From: Verrucomicrobiia bacterium
GTDB lineage: Bacteria; Verrucomicrobiota; Verrucomicrobiia; Limisphaerales; DSYF01
NCBI GenBank assembly: GCA_035765895.1
Contig: DASTWL010000033.1
Location: 99,680 to 163,679 of the forward strand
Direction: 5' to 3'
Length of the DNA stretch: 64,000 nt
The first letter of the stretch is position 1, and every line of letters starts with the position of its first letter. The notes below the pieces were generated by a model. That model was given only the letters and a program-made list of their open reading frames with translations. It ran no database searches and was not told the DNA's origin. Shown here piece after piece: positions 49,656 to 58,772 of this stretch. Position numbers and translations under genes: made by a program.

Positions 49656-50573
49656 TCAACCACGCATCAACCGCGCGTAGGTTTCAAATCCCCGCCGCTG
49701 GCCGCGCGCCCGGGCCTGGAAAAATTTCCACCGATGTCCCCACAACCGCAGGCAGGTGCGGAAATACTTCAGCTTCCAGCGCCAGGTTTCATGGCGGAGC
49801 ACGCTCAGCCCGCGCTCCAGTCGCAGGAGAATTTCCGAGGCCGCCATGCCTTCCTGCAATCGCAGCAGGTAGGCTTCCTCCAGCCGTTCAGGCGGAATCA
49901 GGTGATCCAGATGCAGCCGGGCAAACAGGCCGTGGCTCATGCCGATTTCCGGCGCGACGAGAATCAGGTCGGTATCGCCACCCGACGAAAGCTCGCGCCC
50001 GATGCGGTCGAGCTGCAATCGCAGGGCCGATTGCGACGCCGTCGCGGCGTAACGCCGGGCCACGGCGCGATGCACACAAAGACCGGCTCCCACGGGCATC
50101 GCACCGTCCGGTTCCCGACTCTTGCTCCAGACATCCTGCGGCACGGAACGCGTGGCCAGCAAACGCCAATGCCGTTGCGTCCAGGCCGGCGGCGGCACCG
50201 TGAACTCCAAACGCACATTGCCGCCCCACGCGCCGAGTTCGGGCCGTTCCCGGTGAATGGCCAGGGCCTGCTCCAGATAATCGGGTCGCAGCACGTTGTC
50301 GTCGTCCACGAAAACGAGGATTTCTCCCACACTCGCCGCGATGCCGCGCAAACGCGCGCGGGTCACGCCCAGTTGCTCCTCCAACACCAGCCGCGCCTGC
50401 GGATGCCAGTTCAAATCAACCCAGCCCGCCAGCGGCTCGGTGGAGGCGTTGTCCACAAGCACCAGCTCCCACCGCACCACGGGCAGCGTTTGGGCGCGCA
50501 GCGCCGCCAGGACGCGCTCCAAAAATGGCCGCCGCGGATTGTGCGCGCAGAGGATGACGCTCAATTCAATCAT
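49656..50573 (-). CDS. Glycosyltransferase family 2
   Basis: 305 residues. N-terminal LSVILCAHNPRRPFLERVLAALRAQT and ELVLVDNAST build the UDP-sugar pocket; ILVFVDDDNVLRPDYLEQAL contains the DDD metal site; PVGAGLCVHRAVARRYA and SSGGDTDLILVAPEIG-SHG match the acceptor and catalytic ED/D region in GT2 (here GGDTDL). It overlaps the pyruvyltransferase-like gene by 8 bases, implying coupling. Acceptor unknown; a core or O-glycan sugar transfer is likely from context. Confidence 0.85.
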   Translation of the reverse strand: MIELSVILCAHNPRRPFLERVLAALRAQTLPVVRWELVLVDNASTEPLAGWVDLNWHPQARLVLEEQLGVTRARLRGIAASVGEILVFVDDDNVLRPDYLEQALAIHRERPELGAWGGNVRLEFTVPPPAWTQRHWRLLATRSVPQDVWSKSREPDGAMPVGAGLCVHRAVARRYAATASQSALRLQLDRIGRELSSGGDTDLILVAPEIGMSHGLFARLHLDHLIPPERLEEAYLLRLQEGMAASEILLRLERGLSVLRHETWRWKLKYFRTCLRLWGHRWKFFQARARGQRRGFETYARLMRG

Positions 50574-51852
50574 GCGAACTGCTTTGCGGCCGACCTTCCG
50601 GCAGGGTCAAGGCGGCGTAGCCATCGTGCGCGAGGCGGATTTGGCGTTCCGTTTCCTGCAGCAGCGCCGGACGCCAGGCTGCGCCCGCCTGCCACGCCGC
50701 GTTCATGGCCGCGGCGAGTTGCGCGGCAAAATGGGCTTCATGCGCCCACAAGACTGTGCAGCCCGGAACAAAGCGTTGGGCCAGCCCTTGAAACTTGTGA
50801 CGGTAATACTCGCTCGCAGCCACCCCAATCGCCGGCACACCCTGCGCAAGCGCGAAGACGGCCGCGTGATAACTCCCCGTCACGACCAGGCGGCATTCGC
50901 CAATCCGCCGGGCCAGCGCGCGCGGCGACGTCACATCCGCTCCCGCCGCCTGCGGGTCCGCCAGCCCCAGCGCGGCCAGCGAGCGCACATCGGAATCACC
51001 ACCACCCACGGCCACCGGAACACCGCGCAGCGATGTGGCGTGCGTCGCGGCAAACTCATGTGCGACGCGGCGCACCATGGCGCAGATTGTGTCCGTCAGC
51101 CCGGAATAATTCGCCCGGCGCAGGTTCAACCCAACCTGCCCGCCCCAATCACTGCGGCGTTCCCGCCACGCCAGTTCAAGCGCGTCATCGCCCGTGAAGC
51201 GGACCTTTTCCGACGGCACCCCGAGCGCGGCCAGCAGCGGTGCGGTGGTGCGTTCATCGCGAATGAAAATCCCGTCCACCCGCGGCAGGACTTCAGCGGC
51301 CCGCGCCCGCAACTCCGGATTTTCCAGCGGGCCGATCCCCTGGCTCAGCAGCAGGACGGGCCGACGGCGTTGTTCGACGGCCGCCATCAAGTCCAGCGCG
51401 TGCAGCGTGTGCCGGGGAAAGGCGTCATTCAACAAACCACAGCCCGTCACCACCAGGCCGTCCGTGCGCTCGAGTTCCTGCACGAACTCCCGGGCCGCGC
51501 GGTAACGGGCCGGCCGCAACGCCGCCTTGCGCCACCACCAGCGGTAAAAACTGGCCGGCTGCCGCCGGCGCCAGGCCGCTTCGCGGACGGGCCACAGCCA
51601 GCGCGGCAGAATTTTGGCGCGCAACCACTGGTCGGCACCGCGCAGCGACACCGCTTCGGCCAGCGGACATTGTTCACGCAGCCGCTTGGGCGCGTGGGTC
51701 AGCACCCTGAGCCGCGCATCCGGCCACCGGGCATGCAGCCGTTCCAGGGCGATCTGCAACATGGCGAGGTCGCCAAGGTTGCCACCGTCCCGCGTGCCGG
51801 GCAGCACCAGCAGTTGGGGCGAACGGGTTGACGACGGGGCGAAATGGCTCAT
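50566..51852 (-). CDS. Polysaccharide pyruvyl transferase family (CsaB/WcaK-like)
   Basis: 428 residues. VLPGTRDGGNLGDLAMLQIALERLHARWP is the N-terminal GN-GD-A signature of PS_pyruv_trans; VTGCGLLNDAFP, VLLLSQGIGPLENPELRARAAEVL, IFIRDERTTAPLLAALGV and TGDDALEL follow, and the C-terminal VVTGSYHAAVFALAQGVPAIGVAASEYYRHKF carries the conserved S-H-A/P-A/G-V motif. The enzyme class attaches ketal-linked pyruvate to glycan sugars from PEP. Placement between a GT2 and a PP-loop-like gene suggests decoration of the same surface glycan. Eight-base overlap downstream and three-base gap upstream show one operon. Confidence 0.85.
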   Translation of the reverse strand: MSHFAPSSTRSPQLLVLPGTRDGGNLGDLAMLQIALERLHARWPDARLRVLTHAPKRLREQCPLAEAVSLRGADQWLRAKILPRWLWPVREAAWRRRQPASFYRWWWRKAALRPARYRAAREFVQELERTDGLVVTGCGLLNDAFPRHTLHALDLMAAVEQRRRPVLLLSQGIGPLENPELRARAAEVLPRVDGIFIRDERTTAPLLAALGVPSEKVRFTGDDALELAWRERRSDWGGQVGLNLRRANYSGLTDTICAMVRRVAHEFAATHATSLRGVPVAVGGGDSDVRSLAALGLADPQAAGADVTSPRALARRIGECRLVVTGSYHAAVFALAQGVPAIGVAASEYYRHKFQGLAQRFVPGCTVLWAHEAHFAAQLAAAMNAAWQAGAAWRPALLQETERQIRLAHDGYAALTLPEGRPQSSSHD

Positions 51853-51855
51853 GCG

Positions 51856-53073
51856 TCAGTAAACGGTCCGGCGCCGTATGCGTTTGGCGGTGCGCACCGC
51901 CTGGGCGCCCAACCACGGCAGCGGCGCCAGCGCACGCAGTGTGTTTTCGACCAGTTCAAACCGGCGATGTCGCCGCAGGCAGGCAGCGACAGCGCCAGCG
52001 ATGTCAGACCGGCCGCGCCGGGCCGCCTGTCGTTGCAGTTGTTGCAGCACGACCACCGCGGCCGTGGACGCCGGACGGCACCTCATCAGCGCTGCGGGCG
52101 AAAAAGATTTCGCCGCAAAGCCCGCCGCGAAATCGAGCGCGCCCAGAACGGCCAGCGTGGCCTGCGTGCGCAGGCATTTTTCGCACCGGCCACAATTGCG
52201 GTCCGACGCGTCCCGGTAGCAAACCTGCAAATGGCGGAGAGCCAGTTCGGACGCCGCCACACGTTCGGTTTTTTCAAAGCGATCGTAACCGAGGCCGTAA
52301 TGCACCAGGCGCGTGTTCCGGGTGCCGATGAGCGGCATGATCAACGGATGCTCCCCCCACGGTTGCAGATAATCACTGGTGTCGCTCGCGGAAAACAGCA
52401 ACCGCGCATACCGGCCGCCCAGCAGGACACCCGCGGCCCCGAGCGCCAGCCCGTAGGTGTATTGTCCCCAGTCCAGTTCCCGCAGCCGGGTCAACCGCAG
52501 ATTCGTCGCGAAACAAACCGCCTGTTTGCCGCTCGTGCGGGCGATCTCCATGAGCTTTGCCTGCTTGCGTTCGAAGGCCGCCGCGTTGGCCAGCGGCAGG
52601 TCGAACCCCCACACGAAGAGGAGGTCATCAATCGGCCGTTCGTCCGGCAGCGGCTGGGCGCGTTGCCGGTCGTCGTGGTGCAGCAGCGTGAAAAATGAAT
52701 CAACGCCCAGCGTGAAGAACAGACCGGTGCGTTCGCCCGCGCCGGGTCCGGGCGGCGCGATCGTGGCGGCCACGGGCACCGGCGTCAACGGCGGATACCA
52801 GAACTTCCAGATGCGCTGAATTTCCTCGACGTTGCGCAACAAGGCGGCATCGCACGGCGCTTCGATCACCAGGCGTTCGCCGGTCTGGAAGGCCAGCGGC
52901 AACAGCGCCAGCAGCCACGGATCGCCGGTCGGCGCCAGGTCGGCGGCCAATACCTCCGGAACCTCGAACCACAATTCCTCAACCGCGTGGCCGCGTTCGT
53001 AAACAATCCGGCACGCCGCGCGCACGCTGCCGCGCCAGGTGCCGGATTTTTTGGGAAGGGGAGTGACAATCAT
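51856..53073 (-). CDS. QueC-like PP-loop domain protein of unknown function
   Basis: 405 residues. The P-loop-like motif GLFFTLGVDSFFTLLHHDD stands where N-type ATP pyrophosphatases have SGGxDS; the later segment RNCGRCEKCLRTQATLAVLGAL reproduces the C-x2-C-x2-C-x-R zinc motif of QueC (7-cyano-7-deazaguanine synthase). Residues ~1-110 form a separate N-terminal region, and the last ~85 are helical and basic (RRHRRFELVENTLR, KRIRRRTVY). It could adenylate a carboxylate or activate a sugar/amide in glycan modification. The canonical SGG is changed to TLG, so activity is uncertain. It sits 3 bases upstream of the pyruvyltransferase-like gene in the same operon. Confidence 0.55.
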   Translation of the reverse strand: MIVTPLPKKSGTWRGSVRAACRIVYERGHAVEELWFEVPEVLAADLAPTGDPWLLALLPLAFQTGERLVIEAPCDAALLRNVEEIQRIWKFWYPPLTPVPVAATIAPPGPGAGERTGLFFTLGVDSFFTLLHHDDRQRAQPLPDERPIDDLLFVWGFDLPLANAAAFERKQAKLMEIARTSGKQAVCFATNLRLTRLRELDWGQYTYGLALGAAGVLLGGRYARLLFSASDTSDYLQPWGEHPLIMPLIGTRNTRLVHYGLGYDRFEKTERVAASELALRHLQVCYRDASDRNCGRCEKCLRTQATLAVLGALDFAAGFAAKSFSPAALMRCRPASTAAVVVLQQLQRQAARRGRSDIAGAVAACLRRHRRFELVENTLRALAPLPWLGAQAVRTAKRIRRRTVY

Positions 53074-53133
53074 CCTGCACTGCTTCTAATTAGCCTTCTG
53101 ATCAGGCTGTTGCCGTCAGCAACACGCAGAAAA

Positions 53134-54147
53134 TTATTGTGATCGGGCGGCTGCTGGCGATGACAAATTCCGCAGGACCGCCACGAGCTGCGACGCCGTC
53201 TGGCGCAGCGTGTAACGCCGCTCAAATTCGGCCCGCGCCTGCCGGCCAAGCTGCTGCCGCAACGCGGGCTCCCGCAACAGCCGGAGCATCGCCGGCGTCC
53301 AGGCGCCCGGCACCGCGAAGAGCGCCGTGCTTCCCGCGTGCAACAGTTCGCGCGTGGCGCCCACCGGCGACGCGACCACGGGCGCGCCGCTCGCCAGATA
53401 TTGCAGCGCCTTGATGGGTGATTTGCCCGCGGCAAAGGCATTGTCCGGCAGCGGCAGCAAACCGATGTCGAAGGAACGGATGGCTTCGCTTTCCGTGCCC
53501 GCCACGAAGGGAAGATGCCGCACCGGCAGGTCGCGAAAGTTTGGCGCCGCCCCACTGAACACCGCCACTTCGACCGACGGGAATTGCTGCCGCACGGCGA
53601 GCAATTCCGCCTCCAACGCTTCGAGGTAGGGCAGATTGACCGGCGCGCCGGCCCAGCCGATGCGCAGCGGCAAGGCGCGCCCAGCCGCCGCGTCGCCGCG
53701 CGGCGGCCAGCAGTTTTCGTCGAGGGCCATCGGCAGGACAGTGACGCGGGACGACCACTGCCGCACATGCTGCGCGAGGACTTGATTCGCCGTCAGGCAA
53801 ACATCCGCCGCCCGCACGACGGCCCGCAGCCGGAGCCGGGTGCGCCAGCGGGTGAGGAATGCATGCGGCCGGCCGTGCGGTTCCCACAGGGCGTCGTCAA
53901 TATCGTAAACCAGCCGGCGCGCCCGGGCGCGCAACTGACGCACGCGGGACAGGTTGAACAACCGTTTCTGCACCAGCACGGCGTCGTAATCATTGAGCGA
54001 CGACCACGCGGTAAAGCGCGCCGCCGGCACCAGTTCCAACCGGATGCCCTCCCGTTCCAACGGCGCTTGATACTGGTGCACGCGGTAAAGCGTGCTGCCC
54101 TGGGAACATTCGCCAAAAGTAAGCGCCAAAACGCGCATGGTGCTCAT
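53134..54147 (-). CDS. Glycosyltransferase (GT4-like, YDIDD family)
   Basis: 337 residues from ATG 54147 (ATG 54138 also possible); the frame is open upstream but lacks homology. VLALTFGECSQGSTLYRVHQY starts the GT-B N-domain and LVYDIDDALWEPHG is the YDIDD-xLW motif of one GT4/GT1 subgroup. LRIGWAGAPVNLPYLEALE and the C-terminal FDIGLLPLPDNAFAAGKSPIKALQYLASGAPVVASPVGA provide the nucleotide-sugar site (the E-x7-E is degenerate to K-x-P-x-K). It belongs to the LPS/O-glycan locus. The gene is divergent from the WaaG-like gene at 54312 (164-base spacer). Confidence 0.82.
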   Translation of the reverse strand: MSTMRVLALTFGECSQGSTLYRVHQYQAPLEREGIRLELVPAARFTAWSSLNDYDAVLVQKRLFNLSRVRQLRARARRLVYDIDDALWEPHGRPHAFLTRWRTRLRLRAVVRAADVCLTANQVLAQHVRQWSSRVTVLPMALDENCWPPRGDAAAGRALPLRIGWAGAPVNLPYLEALEAELLAVRQQFPSVEVAVFSGAAPNFRDLPVRHLPFVAGTESEAIRSFDIGLLPLPDNAFAAGKSPIKALQYLASGAPVVASPVGATRELLHAGSTALFAVPGAWTPAMLRLLREPALRQQLGRQARAEFERRYTLRQTASQLVAVLRNLSSPAAARSQ

Positions 54148-54311
54148 GTCACTCGACGACGACAATTTTGCCCGCAACCCGGAACCGGCCAAAATTGACG
54201 GAACCGTGGTGGAGCGGCAAGGCGGATGCTGTCTGACGGTCAAATCCCACCGGGAGGCTTGTGCCGCTTTGACATTGGGCGGCGGGTGATGCATGGTGGC
54301 CCCTGTTTGCA

Positions 54312-55469
54312 ATGAAGATCGCGCTCATCCGGCAAAACTACACGCCCAACGGCGGGGCGGAACGCTATGCGCAGGCGATTGCGCAAGGCATGGCGGCGCG
54401 CGGTCATGAGGTCCACCTGCTGGCCCGTTCGTGGCCGGTGGCCGGCGCGGCGGGCTGCCAGTTCCGGCGCGTGCCCACGGTGAATTTCTCCTCCAGCCTG
54501 CGCACGCTGTCGTTTGCCCTCGCCTGCCGGCGGATGCTGGCGCGCGAAAAGTTTGACCTGGTCTTCAGCCTCGAACGCACGCTCGACCAGGACGTCTATC
54601 GGGCCGGTGACGGTTGTCATCGCGAATGGCTGGCGCAACGGGCGCCCCATCGTTCACGACTCCAGCGTGCCGGCGAGCCGTTCAATGTGCATCACCGTCT
54701 CGTGCGCGGACTGGAACGCCGGATTTTTTCACCCCGTCACACGCGGCTGGTCATTGCCAATTCCCGGCGCGGCCGCGACGAAATCATCCGCCACTTCGGC
54801 TTCCCGGACGACCGCATCCGCGTGATTTACAACGGCGTCGATTGCGAACGTTTCCACCCGCCGGCGGCGCGGCATGCGGGACGGGAAGTCCGGCTCCTGT
54901 TTGTGGGCTCCAGCTTCACGCGCAAAGGGCTTCAGTTCGCCATCGCGGCCCTGGCCCGCCTCCCGGAACATTTCGTTCTTCACATCGCCGGCAAGGGCGA
55001 CATCGCCCGGCAGCTGCGACTGGCCGGAACGCTGGGCGTGACGGCGCGTGTGCGGCATCTGGGATTCAACCTCGACACGGCCCGACTGCTGCAATCGGCC
55101 GACCTGCTCGTGCATCCGGCCATTTACGAACCGTTCGCCAACGTCTGTCTCGAGGCGCTCGCGAGCGGCGTGCCGGTCGTCACCTCACGCATCAACGGCG
55201 TCTCCGAAATCATCGAACCCGGACGCAACGGAGCCGTGGTCGAATCGCCAAATGACGCCGCCGAACTGGCCGCGGCCATCCGATTGTTTGAAACGCACCC
55301 TGCCCGGACCGAAGCGTCCCGGGCGGCGCGGGCCACGGCCGAACGATTCGAGGTCAGCCGGCATGTGAGCCAGACGCTGACCGCACTGGAAGGCGTGCTG
55401 GCCGCGAAGCTTGCCGACCAGCCCGTGTCGTTTGCGGAGTCACTGTGCCAGACCGCGGCCCTCCGCTAA
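54312..55469 (+). CDS. Glycosyltransferase family 4, WaaG-like LPS glucosyltransferase
   Basis: 385 residues. IALIRQNYTPNGGAERYAQAIAQGMAARGHEVHLLAR is the WaaG-type acceptor start; FDLVFSLERTLDQDVYRAGDGCHREWL is the signature RAG-DG-H-W stretch found in RfaG relatives, conserved with the core glucosyltransferase. The donor site reads VIYNGVDCERF, LLFVGSSFTRKGLQFAIAAL and the E-x7-E motif within HPAIYEPFANVCLEALASGVPVVTS. It probably adds the first glucose to the inner-core heptose. Its last 30 bases overlap the convergent waaF gene, an unusually long tail-to-tail overlap. Confidence 0.88.
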   Translation: MKIALIRQNYTPNGGAERYAQAIAQGMAARGHEVHLLARSWPVAGAAGCQFRRVPTVNFSSSLRTLSFALACRRMLAREKFDLVFSLERTLDQDVYRAGDGCHREWLAQRAPHRSRLQRAGEPFNVHHRLVRGLERRIFSPRHTRLVIANSRRGRDEIIRHFGFPDDRIRVIYNGVDCERFHPPAARHAGREVRLLFVGSSFTRKGLQFAIAALARLPEHFVLHIAGKGDIARQLRLAGTLGVTARVRHLGFNLDTARLLQSADLLVHPAIYEPFANVCLEALASGVPVVTSRINGVSEIIEPGRNGAVVESPNDAAELAAAIRLFETHPARTEASRAARATAERFEVSRHVSQTLTALEGVLAAKLADQPVSFAESLCQTAALR

Positions 55470-56597
55470 GGACCGCAGCACCGCCGCCACCACCGTCTCC
55501 ACCGCGATGCCCTGGAGGCACCGGAAGTCAATCGGGCAGGTGCGCAAGTAACAGGGCGCACACGGCGCCGCGCCGCGCAACAACGTGTGGCGCGCTTCAC
55601 CCGGCAGGCCCGGGCCCGTCAGTTCCGGCGACGTGCTGCCAAACAACGCCACCACCGGCGTCCCCACCGCGGCACCGACGTGCATCGGCCCCGTGTCATT
55701 CGTCAACAACACGCGGCTCAACTTCAGCACCGCGCACAATTCCCGCAGCGACGTCCGCCCGGCGAGATTGCGGAGCGCGGCCGGCGGCCGACCGATGGCA
55801 GAAGCAATGGTTGCGGCCAGTTGCACATCGGCCGCGCCGCCCAGAATGATCCAGCCCACGTTCCCGGAGCGCTTTTGAATTTCCTGCGCCGCGGCGCTGA
55901 AGCGCTCCGCCGGCCAGCGTTTGGCGGGACCGTATTCCGCGCCCGGATTCAACGCCAGCCAACGCGTGCCGGCGGACAGCTCGAACTTGTTCGCGACGGC
56001 GGCTACTTCCGCATCGCTCACACCCAACGCCGGCGGCAGCGGCGCCGGATTCGCACCCAACGCCGCCGTGAGGTGCAGGTATTGATGAACGTGATGGGCC
56101 GCGGGATCGCCAGGCGCGGCTGGCGAGTTGACTATTTGACCGGTGCCCCGCGCGACCAGTCGGCGGACCTCGCCCGGCGTTCGTTTGTGCATGGTGACCG
56201 CGCCCGGGCGGTCTGCGACGCAGTCGGTCAGAAACCAGTTCCGCCACGAACGCCGGTAGCCCACGCGACGCGGGATGCGGGCGATCCAGCTTTCCAGCGC
56301 GGAGCGCGGTGAATTGGGCAGGACCAGCGCGAGATCGAAGTTGTGCGCTCGCAGCTGGCGGCCGATGGCGAGCGCCCCTGCATCCGCGGCAAAGGGAATC
56401 ACCGCGTCCAGCGCCGGATGCCCTGTCCACAAGCCGGCCAGCTTGGCGTGCGTCAGCAACGCAATGTGCGCGGCGGGAAACCGCTCGCGCAACCGCCGCA
56501 ACGCGGGCGTGCTCATCACGGCGTCGCCGAGCCAGTTCACGCCGCGCACGAGGATGCGACGGGGCTCGCGGGATGAGGCTGGAGGCAAGGTGCTCAC
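55440..56597 (-). CDS. waaF: ADP-heptose:LPS heptosyltransferase II
   Basis: 385 residues, GT-B. ILVRGVNWLGDAVMSTPALRRLRERFP matches the WaaF start; LNPGAEYGPAKRWPAERF and VLLTNDTGPMHVGAAVGTPVVALFGSTSPELTGPGL form the ADP-heptose pocket; CAPCYLRTCPIDFRCLQGI is the WaaF-specific cysteine element. It transfers the second L-glycero-D-manno-heptose onto the LPS inner core. Its start overlaps the end of the acyltransferase gene by 4 bases, so it belongs to the lpxK-acyltransferase-waaF minus-strand operon. ADP-heptose synthesis genes are not in the window. Confidence 0.93.
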   Translation of the reverse strand: MSTLPPASSREPRRILVRGVNWLGDAVMSTPALRRLRERFPAAHIALLTHAKLAGLWTGHPALDAVIPFAADAGALAIGRQLRAHNFDLALVLPNSPRSALESWIARIPRRVGYRRSWRNWFLTDCVADRPGAVTMHKRTPGEVRRLVARGTGQIVNSPAAPGDPAAHHVHQYLHLTAALGANPAPLPPALGVSDAEVAAVANKFELSAGTRWLALNPGAEYGPAKRWPAERFSAAAQEIQKRSGNVGWIILGGAADVQLAATIASAIGRPPAALRNLAGRTSLRELCAVLKLSRVLLTNDTGPMHVGAAVGTPVVALFGSTSPELTGPGLPGEARHTLLRGAAPCAPCYLRTCPIDFRCLQGIAVETVVAAVLRSLAEGRGLAQ

Positions 56598-57511
56598 ACC
56601 GGATGGGTGGCTTGATCCGGTTCCACTTTCGCCGTCGCCGCCCCGCCTTTCCAGCGATTGTGAACCCAGAACCAGTTCGCGGGATCGCGGCGGATGGCGG
56701 TTTCAAAGGCGGCGTTCACGTCGCGCATGATGTCTGCCACCGGACGGGCGGCGCCGTGTTCGTGCGTGGGGATTTCGGCGCCGGCTTCAATCCGCCATTG
56801 CGCCAGGCCCACGCGATAGCAGATGCCCGTGTAGAGCGGGCATTTGTAGCGCAGCGCAAACACGGCCGCAGCCGGACTGGTGCTGGCGTCGTGCCCGAGG
56901 AACGGCAGGCGCAGGCTGTTGCCGCCGGCGCTTTGATCACACAACAGCCCCAGCATCATGCCCGGCCGGTTCATCGCGGCCTTGAGCGCGTCGGCATCGA
57001 AACGCCGCTCAAAGAACAGGCAGCCGGACTGCGCGCGCAACGATTGCAGCAGCCGGTTCAACGACGGCTGCCGCAGCCCGCGATACGTGGTGGCGCTGGT
57101 GTAGCCCGGACTGAACTGGCCGAAACGCGCGTAGAGTTCGAAGTTGCCGAAGTGGCCGATGGCCACCACCACGCTGCGCGGCGTGGTGCCGGGCGCCGCG
57201 CGAAACTCCGGCGGCACCACGAATTCAACGTGGGCCTGCAAGGCGGCAAAGGTCATGCCGGCGGTTTTCGCGGCGCACGCAAAGTTTTCGCCAATGCGCC
57301 GGAAGTTTTCCTTGGCCAGCGCAGTAATCTCAGCGGCCGGCTTTTCGGGGAAGCAGCGAGAAAGATTGCGCTGCGCCACCCGGCGGTGACGCGCATCCAG
57401 CCCGTAGGCCAGGACACCGCCCGCGCGCCCCAGCCGGGCGACGGCGCGCAACGGCAGGGCTTGCAACACCGCGATCAGACTGCGCGCCAGAAAATAGAGC
57501 AACGCGTCCAT
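56594..57511 (-). CDS. lpxL: Lipid A acyltransferase, LpxL/HtrB-like (LABLAT family)
   Basis: 305 residues from ATG 57511; an in-frame extension upstream overlaps lpxK and is unlikely. The H-x4-E catalytic motif is AIGHFGNFELYA, followed by the acceptor loop ATTYRGLRQPSLNRLL and the second block ALKAAMNRPGMMLGLLCDQSAGGNSLRLPFLGHDA; an N-terminal hydrophobic helix (LLYFLARSLIAVLQALPL) anchors it. The enzyme adds a secondary acyl chain to (Kdo)2-lipid IVA. Linked by 4-base overlap to waaF and by a one-base gap to lpxK, it completes a lipid A-core operon. Confidence 0.9.
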   Translation of the reverse strand: MDALLYFLARSLIAVLQALPLRAVARLGRAGGVLAYGLDARHRRVAQRNLSRCFPEKPAAEITALAKENFRRIGENFACAAKTAGMTFAALQAHVEFVVPPEFRAAPGTTPRSVVVAIGHFGNFELYARFGQFSPGYTSATTYRGLRQPSLNRLLQSLRAQSGCLFFERRFDADALKAAMNRPGMMLGLLCDQSAGGNSLRLPFLGHDASTSPAAAVFALRYKCPLYTGICYRVGLAQWRIEAGAEIPTHEHGAARPVADIMRDVNAAFETAIRRDPANWFWVHNRWKGGAATAKVEPDQATHPV

Positions 57512-57512
57512 G

Positions 57513-58685
57513 TCAGCGGAAACAAATCTTGCGCACGCAATCCGCAAAGTCCTCCGCGCCGCTGAGGATGCGGATTTCCACGCGCATGAAGTAAATCGGC
57601 AGGTCGCGCCGGTCGATCTTCGGAAAACGCACGGCGTCCTTCTGCGTTGTGATGATGCACTCCGCCTGACGCTTCTTGCCGCGGTTGATGGCGTTCAGCA
57701 CTTCCTGCTGCTTGAACCGGTGATGGTCGGCGTGGCGCTTGGAATAGACCAGCTCGGCGCCAAGTTTGACGAGGCTCTGCTCGAAGCTTTCGGGCTGGGC
57801 GATGCCGCTGAGCGACGCGACCCGCCGGCCCTTGAAAAACTCCAGCCCGACGCGTTCGCCGGTGAAGAGATCCTCCAGATACATCGGATGATGCACGCAT
57901 TCGATGATGCCCGCGTCCGGGTTGAGCAGGGTGATGCGTCGGCGCAGGTCGGCGGTGTGGCCGTCGCTCTTGGTGATAAAAATGGTGTCCGCGCGGGAAA
58001 GGTGTCCGGCCGGCTCGCGCAAGGTGCCGCGCGGCAGCATGAACTCGTTGCCGAAGGGCTGCTGCCGGTCAATCAGCACGATGTCCCGGCGGCGGCCCGC
58101 CAGCTTCCAGTATTGAAAACCGTCGTCGAGCAGAAGCGTATCGCAACCGAACTTTTCAATCGCGTAACGCCCCGCCTTGACGCGGTCCTTGTCCACCAGC
58201 ACCACCACGTCCTTCAGATTCGACGCGAGCATGTAGGGCTCGTCGCCGGCCGTTTCGGAATCGAGCAGGAGCGACTTGCCGTCCGACACAACGCGCGGCG
58301 GCGTGGTGTCGGAGCGCAGCAGGAGGCGGTTAAGCAGCCGGGTGCGCAGCGGCGGCGGCTTGGACCGGTAACCGCGCGATAGGATGGCCACCTTGCGGCC
58401 GGCATCCTGCAAGGCACGCGCGAACTTTTCGACCACGGGCGTTTTGCCCGTGCCGCCCACGGTGAGGTTGCCCACGGCGATGACCTGGATGCCGAGGGTG
58501 TAATCGCGGAGGATGCGTTTGTTGTAAAGAAAGCGGCGCAATTTGACGATGCCCGCGAACAACTTCGAAAGCCACAGCAGGCTGGTGCGGGTGACGGACG
58601 CGGCAAACCCCGTGCGTTCCCCGAAGATGACTTCGAGGACGAACGTTTCCAGGGATTCCATCCAGTTGCGTAGGGTTTCCCGCAC
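57513..58685 (-). CDS. lpxK: Tetraacyldisaccharide 4'-kinase
   Basis: 390 residues. Membrane-associated N-terminal helix ([17 protein letters not shown]) followed by the Walker [51 protein letters not shown] and the catalytic [12 protein letters not shown] with the Asp pair. Further on are [15 protein letters not shown] and the [10 protein letters not shown] motif. The enzyme phosphorylates the lipid A precursor DSMP at 4', using ATP, on the cytoplasmic face. First gene of the lpxK-lpxL-waaF minus-strand operon; the 87-base gap to the GH97 gene contains no hairpin I could identify. Confidence 0.94.
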   Translation of the reverse strand: MRETLRNWMESLETFVLEVIFGERTGFAASVTRTSLLWLSKLFAGIVKLRRFLYNKRILRDYTLGIQVIAVGNLTVGGTGKTPVVEKFARALQDAGRKVAILSRGYRSKPPPLRTRLLNRLLLRSDTTPPRVVSDGKSLLLDSETAGDEPYMLASNLKDVVVLVDKDRVKAGRYAIEKFGCDTLLLDDGFQYWKLAGRRRDIVLIDRQQPFGNEFMLPRGTLREPAGHLSRADTIFITKSDGHTADLRRRITLLNPDAGIIECVHHPMYLEDLFTGERVGLEFFKGRRVASLSGIAQPESFEQSLVKLGAELVYSKRHADHHRFKQQEVLNAINRGKKRQAECIITTQKDAVRFPKIDRRDLPIYFMRVEIRILSGAEDFADCVRKICFR

Positions 58686-58772
58686 GGCGGCCTACTGTGA
58701 CAAGTCGCCGCGGACAGGGCAAGCGGACGCCTTGAACAAACCTGAAGGAAGATTCCGCAAGGCTGGACCGAT

